In this document: one piece after another, positions 44,696 to 54,800 of the stretch | Numbering within the stretch: position 1 is the stretch's first letter | Layout: every line of letters starts with the position of its first letter | Assembly: GCF_037126285.1 (NCBI RefSeq) | Contig: NZ_CP147012.1 | Location: 3,556,676 to 3,620,675, forward strand | Reading direction: 5' to 3' | DNA: 64,000 nt | From: Bernardetia sp. MNP-M8 | Lineage (GTDB): Bacteria; Bacteroidota; Bacteroidia; Cytophagales; Bernardetiaceae | Translations under genes and position numbers: made by a program | Notes under the pieces: generated by a model | The model's database searches: none | The model's input: only the letters and a program-made list of their open reading frames with translations | Told to the model about the DNA's origin: nothing

Positions 44696-47647
44696 TTATT
44701 TAATAATCAAGGTTTTTGTTCCTACAGTTATTCCATTATTAAATCTCAAAATATATTGTCCTGCTGGAAGAGCTTCCACTTTTAGTGTAGTTTGTTCTTT
44801 AGTAAGAGTCGTTTGAAGAACTTGTTGCCCTAAAATATTCAATAGTGTAAATTCAATAGGTTGATTACTATTTAAAGCACTAACGTCAATATTTACTTCA
44901 TTAGATGTAGGATTTGGGAATACACGAATAGCTCTTGTAAGCTCATTTTCATACTCAATTCCTACTGGCTGCACCTCTTGTACTGCAATAGAAGGTGTAT
45001 ATAGTTCGTTTGCTTTTGTGATAGCTTCTTGGATAGTAGATTCATTATTTCCTGCTGCTAATACTAAAGCAATAACAATTCTTTCTCCTGCTGGAATTGT
45101 ATAAGGACCTGCTGAAATAGTTGCACTTATATCTGTCCCCGTTGTAACTCCAATGCTTTTATTAGAAGAACCTAATAAAGCTCTTCGTTTTTCTTGGTCT
45201 GTAAATCCATCAAAGACTCCATAAGGTGTTCCTGTATATGCAGGGTCATTAGAGATTAATGAATAAGTAGCACCAGTAGCAAATAGATCTAATACTCCTA
45301 CTCCTACAAGAGGAATATTTGGATTTTTTGCAGAAATAATGGCAGCATTTAGGTTGTCTTTCCAAACAGCTTGATTGTCACCTGATTCATCTCCACCTCC
45401 AATATCCCAGTCTCCATATAGACCAGCATAGAAATTACGAATATCTTGACTTGTGGTGTTTTGAAAAACATATTCTACTATTATGAAATTTTCTGCTCCT
45501 GCTGTATTCCAAACTTGTACACTTTGAGTTGTATTTATAGAAAGTTTTGAGCTTCCTGCACCATTATCATTAAATGTGGTTTGCCAAACTGATTTTTCAG
45601 GTTCATTTTCATCTGTTGGTAAAGCTACAATTGGTGTAATAACTCTAAAATCTTCATCATAAACATCATCAACAGAACGTACTGCATTTGATAATTTATT
45701 TCCAGAGCTAAACATCAGACCTAATTCGTAGAGCATATCAATTCCTTGATATACAAAACCATTTCCAATTTGAGTTGGAGCATCTTTTGTTTTGTCATGC
45801 CATCCAATTGTGCCTTTACTATCTACTGATGTAGTAATATTATTTTCCTCAACAGTAACAAATGCAGGATTGACTACAAAAGACACAAATTCTTGTGTTT
45901 CATATCCATCTTGAGTATAAGTAATGCGAAGAGTAACAACACCAGAATTTTCTAAAGTAGGACTAATCTGTACTTTGATTTGATCTTGTGTAATTACAGA
46001 TTGATTTGTATTCATTACACCCTCATAAATAATATCACCTTCTATTATAGATAAAGTATTGTCGATAGTTTCAATTCTGATTTTAAAATCAGATTCACTA
46101 GGAGCTAAATAACTAAAAAATTCAGCATTAAAAACAGCGATATCTCCAGCATAAGGTATTTTTCCATCACTAGCTCTTACTAAATCAAAGTTTTTCATAC
46201 GTACAGCCACAGGAAATTCTGTTAATGCACGCTGCATATTCAAACGACCCTGTCCTACTTTTCCTTGATATTTTGGAGGAAAACGGCTATCAAGAGGATC
46301 AGAGGTAATACGTAAAAGTTCTCCTATCTGAACAGGAGTAAGTTCGGGACGATGCGACCAAGTAAGTGCTGCTGCCCCTGCTACAATAGGAGCTGCGAAA
46401 GAAGTTCCAGATGTACTTTGATATTGTCCATTGTTTGCCTCATTATGAACAGTTGTATAAATATTACTACCAGGTGCAAGAATATCTACACTATAATCAT
46501 AATTACTGAAATTTGATATATCGTCTATTGCAGTAGTAGAACCTACTGACAGAACTCCATTATAACTAGCTGGAAATTGAGCTAAATTTTGTCCATCATT
46601 ACCTGCAGCTACTATTATTAGACATCCATAATCCTCAATTACACTTTTTATAATGTCTGATGCAATCTGACTATAAGTATTTCCACCCCACGAACAGTTA
46701 ATAATCTTTACACCTGTTTCTGCCATATAAACAATTCCTTTGTATCCTTCGTATATTGTTAATCCATCTACTTCATCATCAGGAGTATGTTTTGTCGCTA
46801 CAATTTTTACATTAAAACCAGTACCTGCAACACCTAAGTTATTATCAGTAGAAGCTGCTGCACAACCTGCTACCGAAATTCCATGGTCTATACCTGCTGT
46901 AAAAAGTTGAGGATTATTATCTTGCACAAAGTTAAAGTTAGCTGGAGCAGTTGAACCAGTAAAATCCCACCCATAATGATTGTCAATATATCCGTCATTA
47001 TCATTATCTATTCCATCAATAGGATCATTCTGATTGTAATATACTTTGTCTTTTAAATCTGGATGATTAAAATCAAATCCTGAATCCACAATACCCACTA
47101 AAACGGTAGAATCTCCTTTTGTAATATCCCATGCTTCAAAAGCTTTAATTCGAAACAGATAGTTTTGCTGAGCAATATTAGCATCATTAGGTGTATAATA
47201 CATCTTGTTAACAGGAATAGGCTCTGCTGTTTGAATCATTCCTGTTGCCATTAGCTTATCAATCATTTCAAAAATATTAACTTCTTCTTTTAAGTTGACT
47301 TGATAAATCAAGGAAATATCTACTCCAGAAATGTTTTTATTAGCTTTAGTTTTGGTAAGTTGTTTTCTATGTTCTGTTTGTGGGAAAAGCTGGTTTACAT
47401 TAGCACTTGCTCTTTGATTAATAAGCCTAGAAAGTGCATTACTGCTCTGAAATGCTGTTCTGTATTCAGGTTTTAATGTAAACCAAACACGGTTTGCTTC
47501 AATATCATTTTCTGTAATTCCTTTTGGAAGTTTATAGTTAGATTTAGTAGAGAACTGGGCATAAGCTGTTTGGATAAATACATTCGAAGAGAACATAAAT
47601 AAACCAAGTAAGCAAAATCCCAAATAATTATGTATTATACTACGCAT
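44696..47647 (-). CDS. T9SS-exported subtilisin-like serine protease (S8)
   Basis: 983 aa. Signal peptide about 1-31 (TAYAQ). After a propeptide-like region, the catalytic triad is in place: Asp188 (VGIVDSGFDFNHPDL), His255 (DHGISVAGCAA) and Ser416 (SGTSFAAPIVAG), with oxyanion Asn350 (AAGND). Residues about 480-890 are beta-rich extra domains. The end is a T9SS type A sorting domain (VFPNPTSNEVNIDVS, LNILGQQV, LPAGQYILRFNNG, ending TLIIK). It is a secreted or surface-attached protease, maybe nutritional or processing other surface proteins. A -7 promoter element is at 47886-47893. Confidence 0.95.
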   Translation of the reverse strand: MRSIIHNYLGFCLLGLFMFSSNVFIQTAYAQFSTKSNYKLPKGITENDIEANRVWFTLKPEYRTAFQSSNALSRLINQRASANVNQLFPQTEHRKQLTKTKANKNISGVDISLIYQVNLKEEVNIFEMIDKLMATGMIQTAEPIPVNKMYYTPNDANIAQQNYLFRIKAFEAWDITKGDSTVLVGIVDSGFDFNHPDLKDKVYYNQNDPIDGIDNDNDGYIDNHYGWDFTGSTAPANFNFVQDNNPQLFTAGIDHGISVAGCAAASTDNNLGVAGTGFNVKIVATKHTPDDEVDGLTIYEGYKGIVYMAETGVKIINCSWGGNTYSQIASDIIKSVIEDYGCLIIVAAGNDGQNLAQFPASYNGVLSVGSTTAIDDISNFSNYDYSVDILAPGSNIYTTVHNEANNGQYQSTSGTSFAAPIVAGAAALTWSHRPELTPVQIGELLRITSDPLDSRFPPKYQGKVGQGRLNMQRALTEFPVAVRMKNFDLVRASDGKIPYAGDIAVFNAEFFSYLAPSESDFKIRIETIDNTLSIIEGDIIYEGVMNTNQSVITQDQIKVQISPTLENSGVVTLRITYTQDGYETQEFVSFVVNPAFVTVEENNITTSVDSKGTIGWHDKTKDAPTQIGNGFVYQGIDMLYELGLMFSSGNKLSNAVRSVDDVYDEDFRVITPIVALPTDENEPEKSVWQTTFNDNGAGSSKLSINTTQSVQVWNTAGAENFIIVEYVFQNTTSQDIRNFYAGLYGDWDIGGGDESGDNQAVWKDNLNAAIISAKNPNIPLVGVGVLDLFATGATYSLISNDPAYTGTPYGVFDGFTDQEKRRALLGSSNKSIGVTTGTDISATISAGPYTIPAGERIVIALVLAAGNNESTIQEAITKANELYTPSIAVQEVQPVGIEYENELTRAIRVFPNPTSNEVNIDVSALNSNQPIEFTLLNILGQQVLQTTLTKEQTTLKVEALPAGQYILRFNNGITVGTKTLIIK

Positions 47648-47885
47648 TGTGTATTAATTTGAAGTGATATATATTATAAATAGATTGTGTTATTTTTGGC
47701 TCTTAATAGACTTTGAACTGATACCAATAAAAAGTTGATTAATATTTTTACAGAGTAAAATGTGGCAGGTACAAGACTTATTTATTATCAGTACAATATT
47801 GAAATATTAGATAAGGAGGCTTATTTTTAATAGTTTTGAAATCAACATTTTAAGTTGTTTCGTCTAATATATTGAAATAATTTTA

Positions 47886-47893
47886 CAAAGATA
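47886..47893 (-). promoter_or_regulatory. Candidate -7 element for the subtilase gene
   Basis: The minus strand reads TATCTTTG, about 240 bases upstream of the ATG at 47647. The nearest TTG (47911-47909) is only 15 bases away, shorter than consensus. The 47648-48076 gap is otherwise AT-rich with no gene seen. Confidence 0.4.
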
Positions 47894-48076
47894 TTAACTT
47901 TAGAACTTCAATAATAATAATATTTGAATTTTTTTAAGATAAAATTAAATTATCACTGTTTTTTTTGAGAATTAACTTTTTGTTTTTGAAGAAAGCTAAA
48001 AATGATTTTTTAGAAACTAATTTATTTTTCAGACCTTTGAATACTTTTGCTGTTTCGTTTGATACATAAATTACCA

Positions 48077-49696
48077 ATGGATAAAAATAAACCTCGTATT
48101 TCTTCGTTTTCATTTGCTTCTTTTTGGACTCCTTCTCGCACGCTCAAAGTAGCTCTTTTTGCCACAGGGCTTTCAGGAATTGTAGCCGAATATATTTTAT
48201 CTACTTTGGCTACTTATTTTTTGGGTGATTCTGTCAAACAGTTTACACTTATTGTTTCGGTAATGCTTTTTTCGATGGGCTTAGGAAGCAGATTAAGCCA
48301 ATTTTTTAAGAAGAATCTTATCGAACTCTTTATTGCTTGTGAGCTAATATTATCTTTGTTGGTTTCCTTTTGTTCGTTGCTTACCTACGGAATTGCTTCT
48401 GTGAGTGAATGGATAGGGTTTGTAATTTATACTTTAAGTATTTTGATAGGTCTTTTGATTGGTTTTGAAATTCCTTTAGTTACTCGTATCAATGAAAATT
48501 ATGAAGAATTGCGTTTTAATATTTCCTCAGTGATGGAGAAGGATTATTATGGTTCTTTGTTAGGAGGAGTATTTTTTGCCTTTATTGGATTGCCTTTTAT
48601 TGGTCTGACTTATACGCCTTTTATTTTAGGAATCATTAATTTTTTGGTAGGTGTTTTAGTTCTTTTTACTTTAAAGCCTCTTTTTTCAGGAGGCTGGCAG
48701 GCAAATTTAAAAGTAATAAGTTTGGTTGTTTTGGGTGTTATCATTTTTGGATTAGTGGGTGCAAAACCTGTCGTTATGTATGGCGAGCAAAAACGCTATA
48801 AGGATAAAATTGTATATGACGAACAAAGCCGTTATCAAAAAATAGTAATGACTCAGTACAAAAATGATTATTGGTTATACTTAAATTCTCATCTTCAATT
48901 TAGTACATTTGATGAATGGTTATATCACGAACCACTTGTACATCCAGTTATGCAACTTGCTACACAATCTGGAACAGATCAGAAACAAGAAGGAAAATTA
49001 GATGTATTGATTTTGGGTGGAGGAGATGGCTGTGCTGCAAGAGAAGTTTTGAAATATGACAATGTCAATAGTATTACCTTGGTAGATTTAGACCCTTCCA
49101 TGACAAAATTAGGAAAAGAAAATCCTGTTCTTAAAAAAGTAAACAAAAACTCTCTAAATAACGAGCGTGTAAAAGTCTATAACAATGATGCCTTTAATTT
49201 TTTAGCTGATAGTATGGTTTTTTATGATGTCATGATTGTAGATTTTCCAGACCCAAAGACAATTGAAGTAAATCGTCTTTATACATTAGAGTTCTATCAA
49301 CTTTGCTATCAACATCTGCGACTACAAGGAACAATTATCACACAAGCAGGAAGTCCTTATTATGCAGCAAAGGCTTTTGATTGTATCGACAAAACAATGC
49401 AAGCAGCAGGATTTAAAACTCTTCCCATGCATAATCAAGTGCTGACAATGGGAGAATGGGGTTGGATTGTTGGAGCTAAAACTATGAGCAGTAATGAGCT
49501 AAAAAAGGAAATGCAAAACCTTCAAATCAAAAATATAGATACAAAATGGCTCAATCATGATGCTATGCTACAAATTACTTCTTTTGGTAAACAATGGAAA
49601 ATAGGGGAAAAAGAAATGAATGAGTTAGAAATAAATACGATTCATAATCCTGTTTTGTATCGTTATTATCACGAGGGAAATTGGTATGTATATTAA
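48077..49696 (+). CDS. Membrane-bound spermidine synthase-like protein
   Basis: 539 aa from the ATG at 48077; a TTG at 48047 would add ten residues and is less likely. About seven membrane helices lie in residues 20-230. A cytosolic polyamine-synthase domain follows: YHEPLVHP, motif I LILGGGDGCAARE (GGGDG at 314-318), LVDLDPSM and DFPDPKTIEVNRLY. Family members transfer an aminopropyl or methyl group from a SAM derivative. A substrate cannot be assigned. No SAM decarboxylase gene is adjacent, so a complete spermidine pathway is not shown here. Confidence 0.88.
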   Translation: MDKNKPRISSFSFASFWTPSRTLKVALFATGLSGIVAEYILSTLATYFLGDSVKQFTLIVSVMLFSMGLGSRLSQFFKKNLIELFIACELILSLLVSFCSLLTYGIASVSEWIGFVIYTLSILIGLLIGFEIPLVTRINENYEELRFNISSVMEKDYYGSLLGGVFFAFIGLPFIGLTYTPFILGIINFLVGVLVLFTLKPLFSGGWQANLKVISLVVLGVIIFGLVGAKPVVMYGEQKRYKDKIVYDEQSRYQKIVMTQYKNDYWLYLNSHLQFSTFDEWLYHEPLVHPVMQLATQSGTDQKQEGKLDVLILGGGDGCAAREVLKYDNVNSITLVDLDPSMTKLGKENPVLKKVNKNSLNNERVKVYNNDAFNFLADSMVFYDVMIVDFPDPKTIEVNRLYTLEFYQLCYQHLRLQGTIITQAGSPYYAAKAFDCIDKTMQAAGFKTLPMHNQVLTMGEWGWIVGAKTMSSNELKKEMQNLQIKNIDTKWLNHDAMLQITSFGKQWKIGEKEMNELEINTIHNPVLYRYYHEGNWYVY

Positions 49697-49744
49697 AAAA
49701 ATAAAATCACAGCAATAATTCATTAAAAAGCATTACGAATGAAC

Positions 49745-49752
49745 TAATTTTG
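49745..49752 (+). promoter_or_regulatory. Candidate -7 element for the MATE exporter
   Basis: TAATTTTG matches TAnnTTTG. It lies about 90 bases before the ATG at 49842. No TTG at -33, so this is weak, but it fits the downstream start better than the TTG at 49764. Confidence 0.35.
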
Positions 49753-49841
49753 TAAATGTTGTTTTGACCTATTGTAATTCTTTTCTCTCCTTGTCGTTTG
49801 TGGTACTTGAATGTAGCCATAACAAAACTACCTTGCTTTCT

Positions 49842-51182
49842 ATGAAAAATTATCTTTTCTACTTCAAAAAACATATTCGTCTGTCTTCACCAATCGTTTT
49901 AGGACAAATCACAACGGTTTTGATTGCACTCTCAGATACGATTATGGTAGGAAACTATGATACTGTTGCACTTGCTTCCTCAGCTTTTGCAAATAGTGCC
50001 ATTTTTACTTTTGCGACCTTTGGAATTGGTCTCACTTATGGTCTGAAGCCTCCTGTTGCTAATGCGTATGCAGCTAAAAACTTTCCTCTTTGTGCCAAAT
50101 ATTTGCAAAATGGAATGGTGCTTTATGCACTTGTAAGCACACTCATGTGGTTGGGTTTTGAAATGGCAGTTCCATTTTTGGATTATCTTGATCAACCTCC
50201 TTCAGTAGTAGTTTTGGCAATTCCATATTATCGTTTGGTAGCACTTTCTATTATTCCTTGGTTTTTGTTTTTGGCTCTACAACAATTTTCAGAAGCTCTT
50301 ACGAAGACAAAAGTACCCATGACTGTCAATATTCTTTCCTGTATAGTCAATATCATACTCAATTATCTTCTTATTTTTGGAAAATTTGGCTTTCCAGAAC
50401 TTGGGCTTGTTGGAGCAGGAGTAGCAACACTTGTTTCTCGTGTTTTACTTTTATTAGTAATGCTAATTATATTTTTTGCTTTGCCTTTTTTTAGACAATT
50501 TATTGATTTTACATTTTCGATTTCAGTCTTTTCAAAAGAAATTTTCAAGAAATTATTAAATATTGGAGTTCCTATTGGTCTGCAAATGGTTTTTGAAAGT
50601 GGCGCATTTGGTGTAGCTGCAATTATGGCAGGCTGGATTAGTAAAGAAGCTCTAGCAGCGCATCAAATTGCGCTTAATATTGCATTTACAACATTTATGG
50701 TGGCTGTCGGAATTTCTCAGGGAACAACTGTTGCTATAGCAAATTTAGTAGGAAAAAATAATCTAAGTGAAATCAAAATCACAGGAAGAAGTGCTGTTTA
50801 TTTGATTGTCATTTTTATGGCAGCCATGGCAGGACTAATATTTTTATTTAATGGACAAATTCCACTTTGGTACATCAATGAAGCTGAACCCAATGCTGCA
50901 CAGATTGTAGAAATAACGATGCAACTTCTTATCATTGTAGCTGTTTTTCAGATGACAGACGGAATACAAGTAGTTTCAGCAGGAAACCTTAGAGGATTAG
51001 AAGATATTAAAGTTCCGACAGCCATTAGTCTTTTTGCTTATTGGGTAGTCGGAATTGGTGGTGGATATATTTTAGCTTTTCCTCTTGAAATGGGTGTTAC
51101 TGGCATTTGGTGGGGATTATGTCTAGGACTTATTACTTCTTCTATCTTGCTTACTTGGCGTTTTGAGAGGAAAAAGTTTTAG
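49842..51182 (+). CDS. MATE-family efflux transporter
   Basis: 446 aa from the ATG at 49842 (MKNYLFYFKKHIRLSSPIVL). The longest frame begins at a TTG at 49764 and adds 26 residues with no family match. About 12 membrane helices are present in two halves. Typical MATE features: SDTIMVGNYDTVALASSAFA, a cytoplasmic RG-type linker between halves, and QGTTVAIANLVG and GDLRGLEDIKVPT-like segments (here AGNLRGLEDIKVPT). It exports drugs or cationic compounds using Na+ or H+ gradients; specificity is unknown. It ends before a strong terminator at 51208. Confidence 0.94.
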   Translation: MKNYLFYFKKHIRLSSPIVLGQITTVLIALSDTIMVGNYDTVALASSAFANSAIFTFATFGIGLTYGLKPPVANAYAAKNFPLCAKYLQNGMVLYALVSTLMWLGFEMAVPFLDYLDQPPSVVVLAIPYYRLVALSIIPWFLFLALQQFSEALTKTKVPMTVNILSCIVNIILNYLLIFGKFGFPELGLVGAGVATLVSRVLLLLVMLIIFFALPFFRQFIDFTFSISVFSKEIFKKLLNIGVPIGLQMVFESGAFGVAAIMAGWISKEALAAHQIALNIAFTTFMVAVGISQGTTVAIANLVGKNNLSEIKITGRSAVYLIVIFMAAMAGLIFLFNGQIPLWYINEAEPNAAQIVEITMQLLIIVAVFQMTDGIQVVSAGNLRGLEDIKVPTAISLFAYWVVGIGGGYILAFPLEMGVTGIWWGLCLGLITSSILLTWRFERKKF

Positions 51183-51207
51183 ATGATTTTTATCTAAAAA
51201 ATACTAC

Positions 51208-51247
51208 AAAGCGTAATTTTTCATTATTGAAAAATTACGCTTTTTTT
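51208..51247 (+). terminator. Terminator after the MATE gene
   Basis: AAAGCGTAATTTTT pairs with GAAAAATTACGC and a run of seven T. Confidence 0.9.
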
Positions 51248-51343
51248 CTGAAAAAAAAATAGAAATTTATCTCAGTTTTTAAACTTAAATTTACTCATAA
51301 ATAGCTATCTTGAGTTCTACCATTTTTACTTTACAAAACGAAT

Positions 51344-53578
51344 ATGGAGCATATTTTCGAAGCTACATTGCCTCTGACAAATCCTGTTTTGAAGTTTTTG
51401 ATTCTTCTTTTGGTAATGCTTTTTGTTCCTATTTTATTTAGTAGAATTAAAATTCCTCCTTTACTTGGGCTTATCATCGCAGGTGCATTTTTAGGTCAAA
51501 ATGGAACACATCTTTTAGAAAGAGATAGCAGCATTATTCTTTCTGGAACGGCAGGACTTCTTTATATTATGTTTTTGGCAGGATTAGAAATTGACCTTAA
51601 AGAATTCAAAAAAAATAGTCAGAAAAGCATTATTTTTGGTCTTTTTACCTTTCTTATTCCTATGATTTTAGGGTTTTTGTCTTCTTTTTATATTCTTCAT
51701 TTCTCTGTTCTTACATCTGTTTTGCTTGCTAGTATGTTTGCTTCTCACACACTTATCGCTTATCCAATGGTCAGTAAGTTGGGAGTAAGTAAAAATAGAG
51801 CTGTTACGATTACCATTGGTGGAACACTCATTACTGATACGCTTGCTTTACTGGTTTTGGCTGTTATTGTAGGGATGACGAAAGGAAATGTAAATACTAC
51901 TTTTTGGATAAAATTAGTAATCTCTTTGGTTATTTTTGGAATAATTGTCCTCTATATTTTTCCACTAATTGCTCGTTCATTTTTCAAACGCTTTCACGAT
52001 AATGTTTCTCAGTATATTTTTGTTTTGTTCATTGTTTTTCTAGGAGCTTTTTTGTCAGAGTTAGCTGGAATTGAACCAATTATAGGAGCTTTTCTTTCAG
52101 GCATTTCATTAAACAGACTTATTCCTTCCACTTCTCCCTTGATGAACCGAATTGAATTTGTAGGAAATGCCATTTTTATTCCTTTTTTCCTAATTGGTGT
52201 CGGAATGCTCATTGATTACAGAGTTTTTTTTAAAGATTTTGAAACAATAAAAGTGGGAATCATTATGATAATTGTAGCTACTTTATCCAAATATCTAGCT
52301 GCCTATTTGACTCAAAAAACTTACAAATTTACATTGGATGAACGAAGAGTAATTTTTGGATTGAGTAATGCACAAGCTGCAGCCACTTTAGCAGCCGTTT
52401 TGGTAGGTTATAATATTGAAATAGGCAAAACAGTAACAGGTGAAACCATTCGTTTACTCAATGAAAATGTACTGAATGGAACAATTTTGATGATTTTGGT
52501 AACTTGTACAATTGCTTCTTTTATTGCACAGAAAGGAGCTAAAAATATAGCCTTAGCTGAAAAAGAACAGACGCATAAAAAGGAAAAAACACCTAATCAA
52601 ATCTTGAAAAAAGTAGCGTTACAGCAAGAAAGAATTTTGATTCCTGTTAGCAATATCGATACAACTGATGAACTTATTAATTTGAGTGTTTCGATTAAAT
52701 CAACTCAAAATAAAAAAAATCTCTATGCTTTAAGTATAATCACAGATTCGAATTTAATACATGCTGATGATACAGATAATGCAAATAAAACAGCCAATAA
52801 AGTTCTTCAAAAAGCAAGTGTTGCAGCCTCAGCAACAGATACTTTTTTGCATGAAATTTTGAGATATGATATAAATGTTGTCAATGGAATTTCTAGTGTC
52901 ATCAAAGAAAATAGAATAACAGATTTGATTTTGGGGTTGCACCATAAAGGAGGAGTTTCAGATTCTTTTTTGGGAAATTTGACAGAAGGAATTCTCAAAA
53001 CTTCTAACACGACAACTTTTATTTATAAACCTTTTCAACCATTTTCTACACTCAAACGTCACATAATCATTATTCCAAAAAATGCAGAAAAAGAAATTGG
53101 TTTTGCTTTTTGGATTACCAAACTATGGAATTTAGCCAAAAACACACATTCAAAACTCGTTTTTTATGCGCCTTTATCAGTTCTTAGCTTTATAGAAAGA
53201 CTTCATAAAGATAGTTCTACCTTTAATATAGAAAATATAGAAAGTAATTTTATAGAATTTTCTGACTGGGATAATTTTAAAGAATTAAAGAAAAAACTAC
53301 ACAAAAATGATAATCTTATCTTAGTGTTGAGTCGAAAAAATAAACTTTCCTATCAACCCCAAATGGATACTATTACTTCTCTTCTCAATAAAGAATTCAA
53401 AAATTATAACTTTATTTTGATTTATCCTATGCAAGGAGAAATTATTCATACTGACAATTCAGCAATGAAGAATACCTCTGTTTTAGGCACTTTTATCGAA
53501 CCTGCTCAAACACTACAGACAATTCAAGCCTTAAATAAAATAGGAAAAAAGAGTGCAAAATGGTTTAAGAAAAAATAA
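51344..53578 (+). CDS. Cation:proton antiporter (CPA2) with cytosolic C-terminal domain
   Basis: 744 aa. Residues about 15-400 form 12 membrane helices of the Na+/H+ exchanger fold (FLAGLEIDLKEF, SHTLIAYPMV, and EPIIGAFLSGISLNRL, with the GIEPIIGAFL helix typical). Residues about 410-744 are a cytosolic part resembling two universal-stress-protein-like folds (RILIPVSNIDTTDELINLS). Such antiporters exchange Na+ or K+ for H+ for pH and ion control, and the Usp-like part is probably regulatory. It converges with the CPBP protease gene at 53596. Confidence 0.93.
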   Translation: MEHIFEATLPLTNPVLKFLILLLVMLFVPILFSRIKIPPLLGLIIAGAFLGQNGTHLLERDSSIILSGTAGLLYIMFLAGLEIDLKEFKKNSQKSIIFGLFTFLIPMILGFLSSFYILHFSVLTSVLLASMFASHTLIAYPMVSKLGVSKNRAVTITIGGTLITDTLALLVLAVIVGMTKGNVNTTFWIKLVISLVIFGIIVLYIFPLIARSFFKRFHDNVSQYIFVLFIVFLGAFLSELAGIEPIIGAFLSGISLNRLIPSTSPLMNRIEFVGNAIFIPFFLIGVGMLIDYRVFFKDFETIKVGIIMIIVATLSKYLAAYLTQKTYKFTLDERRVIFGLSNAQAAATLAAVLVGYNIEIGKTVTGETIRLLNENVLNGTILMILVTCTIASFIAQKGAKNIALAEKEQTHKKEKTPNQILKKVALQQERILIPVSNIDTTDELINLSVSIKSTQNKKNLYALSIITDSNLIHADDTDNANKTANKVLQKASVAASATDTFLHEILRYDINVVNGISSVIKENRITDLILGLHHKGGVSDSFLGNLTEGILKTSNTTTFIYKPFQPFSTLKRHIIIIPKNAEKEIGFAFWITKLWNLAKNTHSKLVFYAPLSVLSFIERLHKDSSTFNIENIESNFIEFSDWDNFKELKKKLHKNDNLILVLSRKNKLSYQPQMDTITSLLNKEFKNYNFILIYPMQGEIIHTDNSAMKNTSVLGTFIEPAQTLQTIQALNKIGKKSAKWFKKK

Positions 53579-53595
53579 AGAAATAACTATTTCTT

Positions 53596-54372
53596 TCAAA
53601 ACAATCTCTTTTTATTTACTTCAAAATGATTTCGTTTTTTAGCAATTCTGATTGTCCAAATAATAGAAACTATAATAGTAATAAATCTAAAAATATTGCT
53701 ATCTATTCCACCAAGAGCATTGTTATTCGTTATTTCAAAAATTCCCCAATACCAATTCATAAGTAAATGTAGAAAAATAACAAGCCACAAATTATAATTC
53801 CATTCAGCAAAAAGCCATGCAAACCAAAGTCCTCCCATCGAAGTAACTACCATTACGCCCAAAGTATCCAAAAAATTATTGCCTTGCCAAAGGTGTCCAA
53901 ATCCAAAAATAAAAGCACTTGCAAAGGCAGCAGGAATAAACCCCCATTCCAAACGACGAAATAAAAGTCCAAACAAAAAAGCACGAAATAAAAGCTCTTC
54001 ACTAAAAGCAGGTAAAACAGAACTAGACAGAAGTTTTGAAAAAGTAAAGTTTTGAGGTATAAAATTGCCTATCAAAAAATATCCAATAACCATAGGAAGT
54101 GTACACAAAAAAGCAATTCCAAATCCTTTCAAAAAACCTTTATTCAAACCAAGTTCGTTAGTTAATTTTTTTCCAAACCAAATCGAACAGACAATCAAAA
54201 CAATTCCAATTTCCCAACTATAGACATAAAATAATCTTTGCCACAACTCATCTATATTTTCAATAGAAAATTCAGTCAGTTTTGTAATAAAAGCTCTACC
54301 ATAATTAGCTATCACAAAAATCAAAATGATAAAGAAACTTTCTTTGTGAAGATAGCGTGATTGTGATTTCAT
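53596..54372 (-). CDS. CPBP-family intramembrane metalloprotease
   Basis: 258 aa with about eight membrane helices. CPBP (Abi/CAAX protease) motifs are present: SEELLFR with Glu125, Glu126 and Arg130; His160 (FGFGHLWQG); and His202-x3-Asn206 (LHLLMN). Family members process prenylated or bacteriocin-type peptides in the membrane, and many bacterial ones have no known substrate. No bacteriocin or peptide precursor is seen nearby. It converges with the antiporter gene. The ATG at 54372 is just past a 428-bp interval holding the BlaI control region. Confidence 0.9.
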   Translation of the reverse strand: MKSQSRYLHKESFFIILIFVIANYGRAFITKLTEFSIENIDELWQRLFYVYSWEIGIVLIVCSIWFGKKLTNELGLNKGFLKGFGIAFLCTLPMVIGYFLIGNFIPQNFTFSKLLSSSVLPAFSEELLFRAFLFGLLFRRLEWGFIPAAFASAFIFGFGHLWQGNNFLDTLGVMVVTSMGGLWFAWLFAEWNYNLWLVIFLHLLMNWYWGIFEITNNNALGGIDSNIFRFITIIVSIIWTIRIAKKRNHFEVNKKRLF

Positions 54373-54660
54373 TTCCTTATAAATTAGGATTCTTGGGGTG
54401 AATTTTAATTCTCTTGATAAGAATTAAAACTAAAATAAGCATTTTTGAGTAAAAAACTTTTTTTTATTGTCTATCTAATTATTTATCATTTTTGGATAAA
54501 ACTGAAAGCCTATAAATAAACTGTTCTCTGACAGCTTTTGCACTATGTCGTTGGTGTCCCCATCGATAAGTATCAATATTCAAAATTCAAATAAAATCAA
54601 TAAAGTGCAAAAATTGTCAAACAACCAAATAAACTTTCAGGGTTTTTATTTTAAAAGAAT

Positions 54661-54676
54661 AACTAATTTTTTAGTT
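54661..54676. promoter_or_regulatory. BlaI operator 1
   Basis: The palindrome AACTAATTTTTTAGTT lies just upstream of the -33 element of the blaI promoter. The same 16-base site recurs at 54719-54734 (one base different), which supports a specific binding site. Confidence 0.65.
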
Positions 54677-54683
54677 GAATGAT

Positions 54684-54714
54684 TTGCTTCTTTAGTTTTA
54701 ATGCTGTATGTTTG
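54684..54714 (+). promoter_or_regulatory. Promoter for the BlaI/M56 operon
   Basis: TTG at 54684-54686, 20 bases, TATGTTTG at 54707-54714: full Bacteroidota consensus. The start would be near 54721, inside operator 2. This puts the ATG at 54708 upstream of the transcript and supports the start at 54801. Confidence 0.7.
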
Positions 54715-54718
54715 TATC

Positions 54719-54734
54719 AACTAATTTATTAGTT
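54719..54734. promoter_or_regulatory. BlaI operator 2, over the transcription start
   Basis: The palindrome AACTAATTTATTAGTT (18 bp with flanking C/G at 54718-54735) overlaps the predicted start site. A repressor bound here would block initiation. Confidence 0.65.
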
Positions 54735-54800
54735 GTTAAATCTCTATTTTTAATTTATCTCTCTGTTGTTGTTTTCACCAATGACACAATCCAATCAATC

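Noticed and set aside
44595-44816. A 73-codon plus-strand frame near the subtilase 3' end
   Set aside because: It runs through the terminator at 44633-44669 and antisense to the sorting domain; no start signal.
54373-54800. Classic BlaI site TACAnnTGTA in the blaI upstream region
   Set aside because: No such site was seen; the only repeated palindrome is the AACTAATTTnTTAGTT form, which is reported instead.
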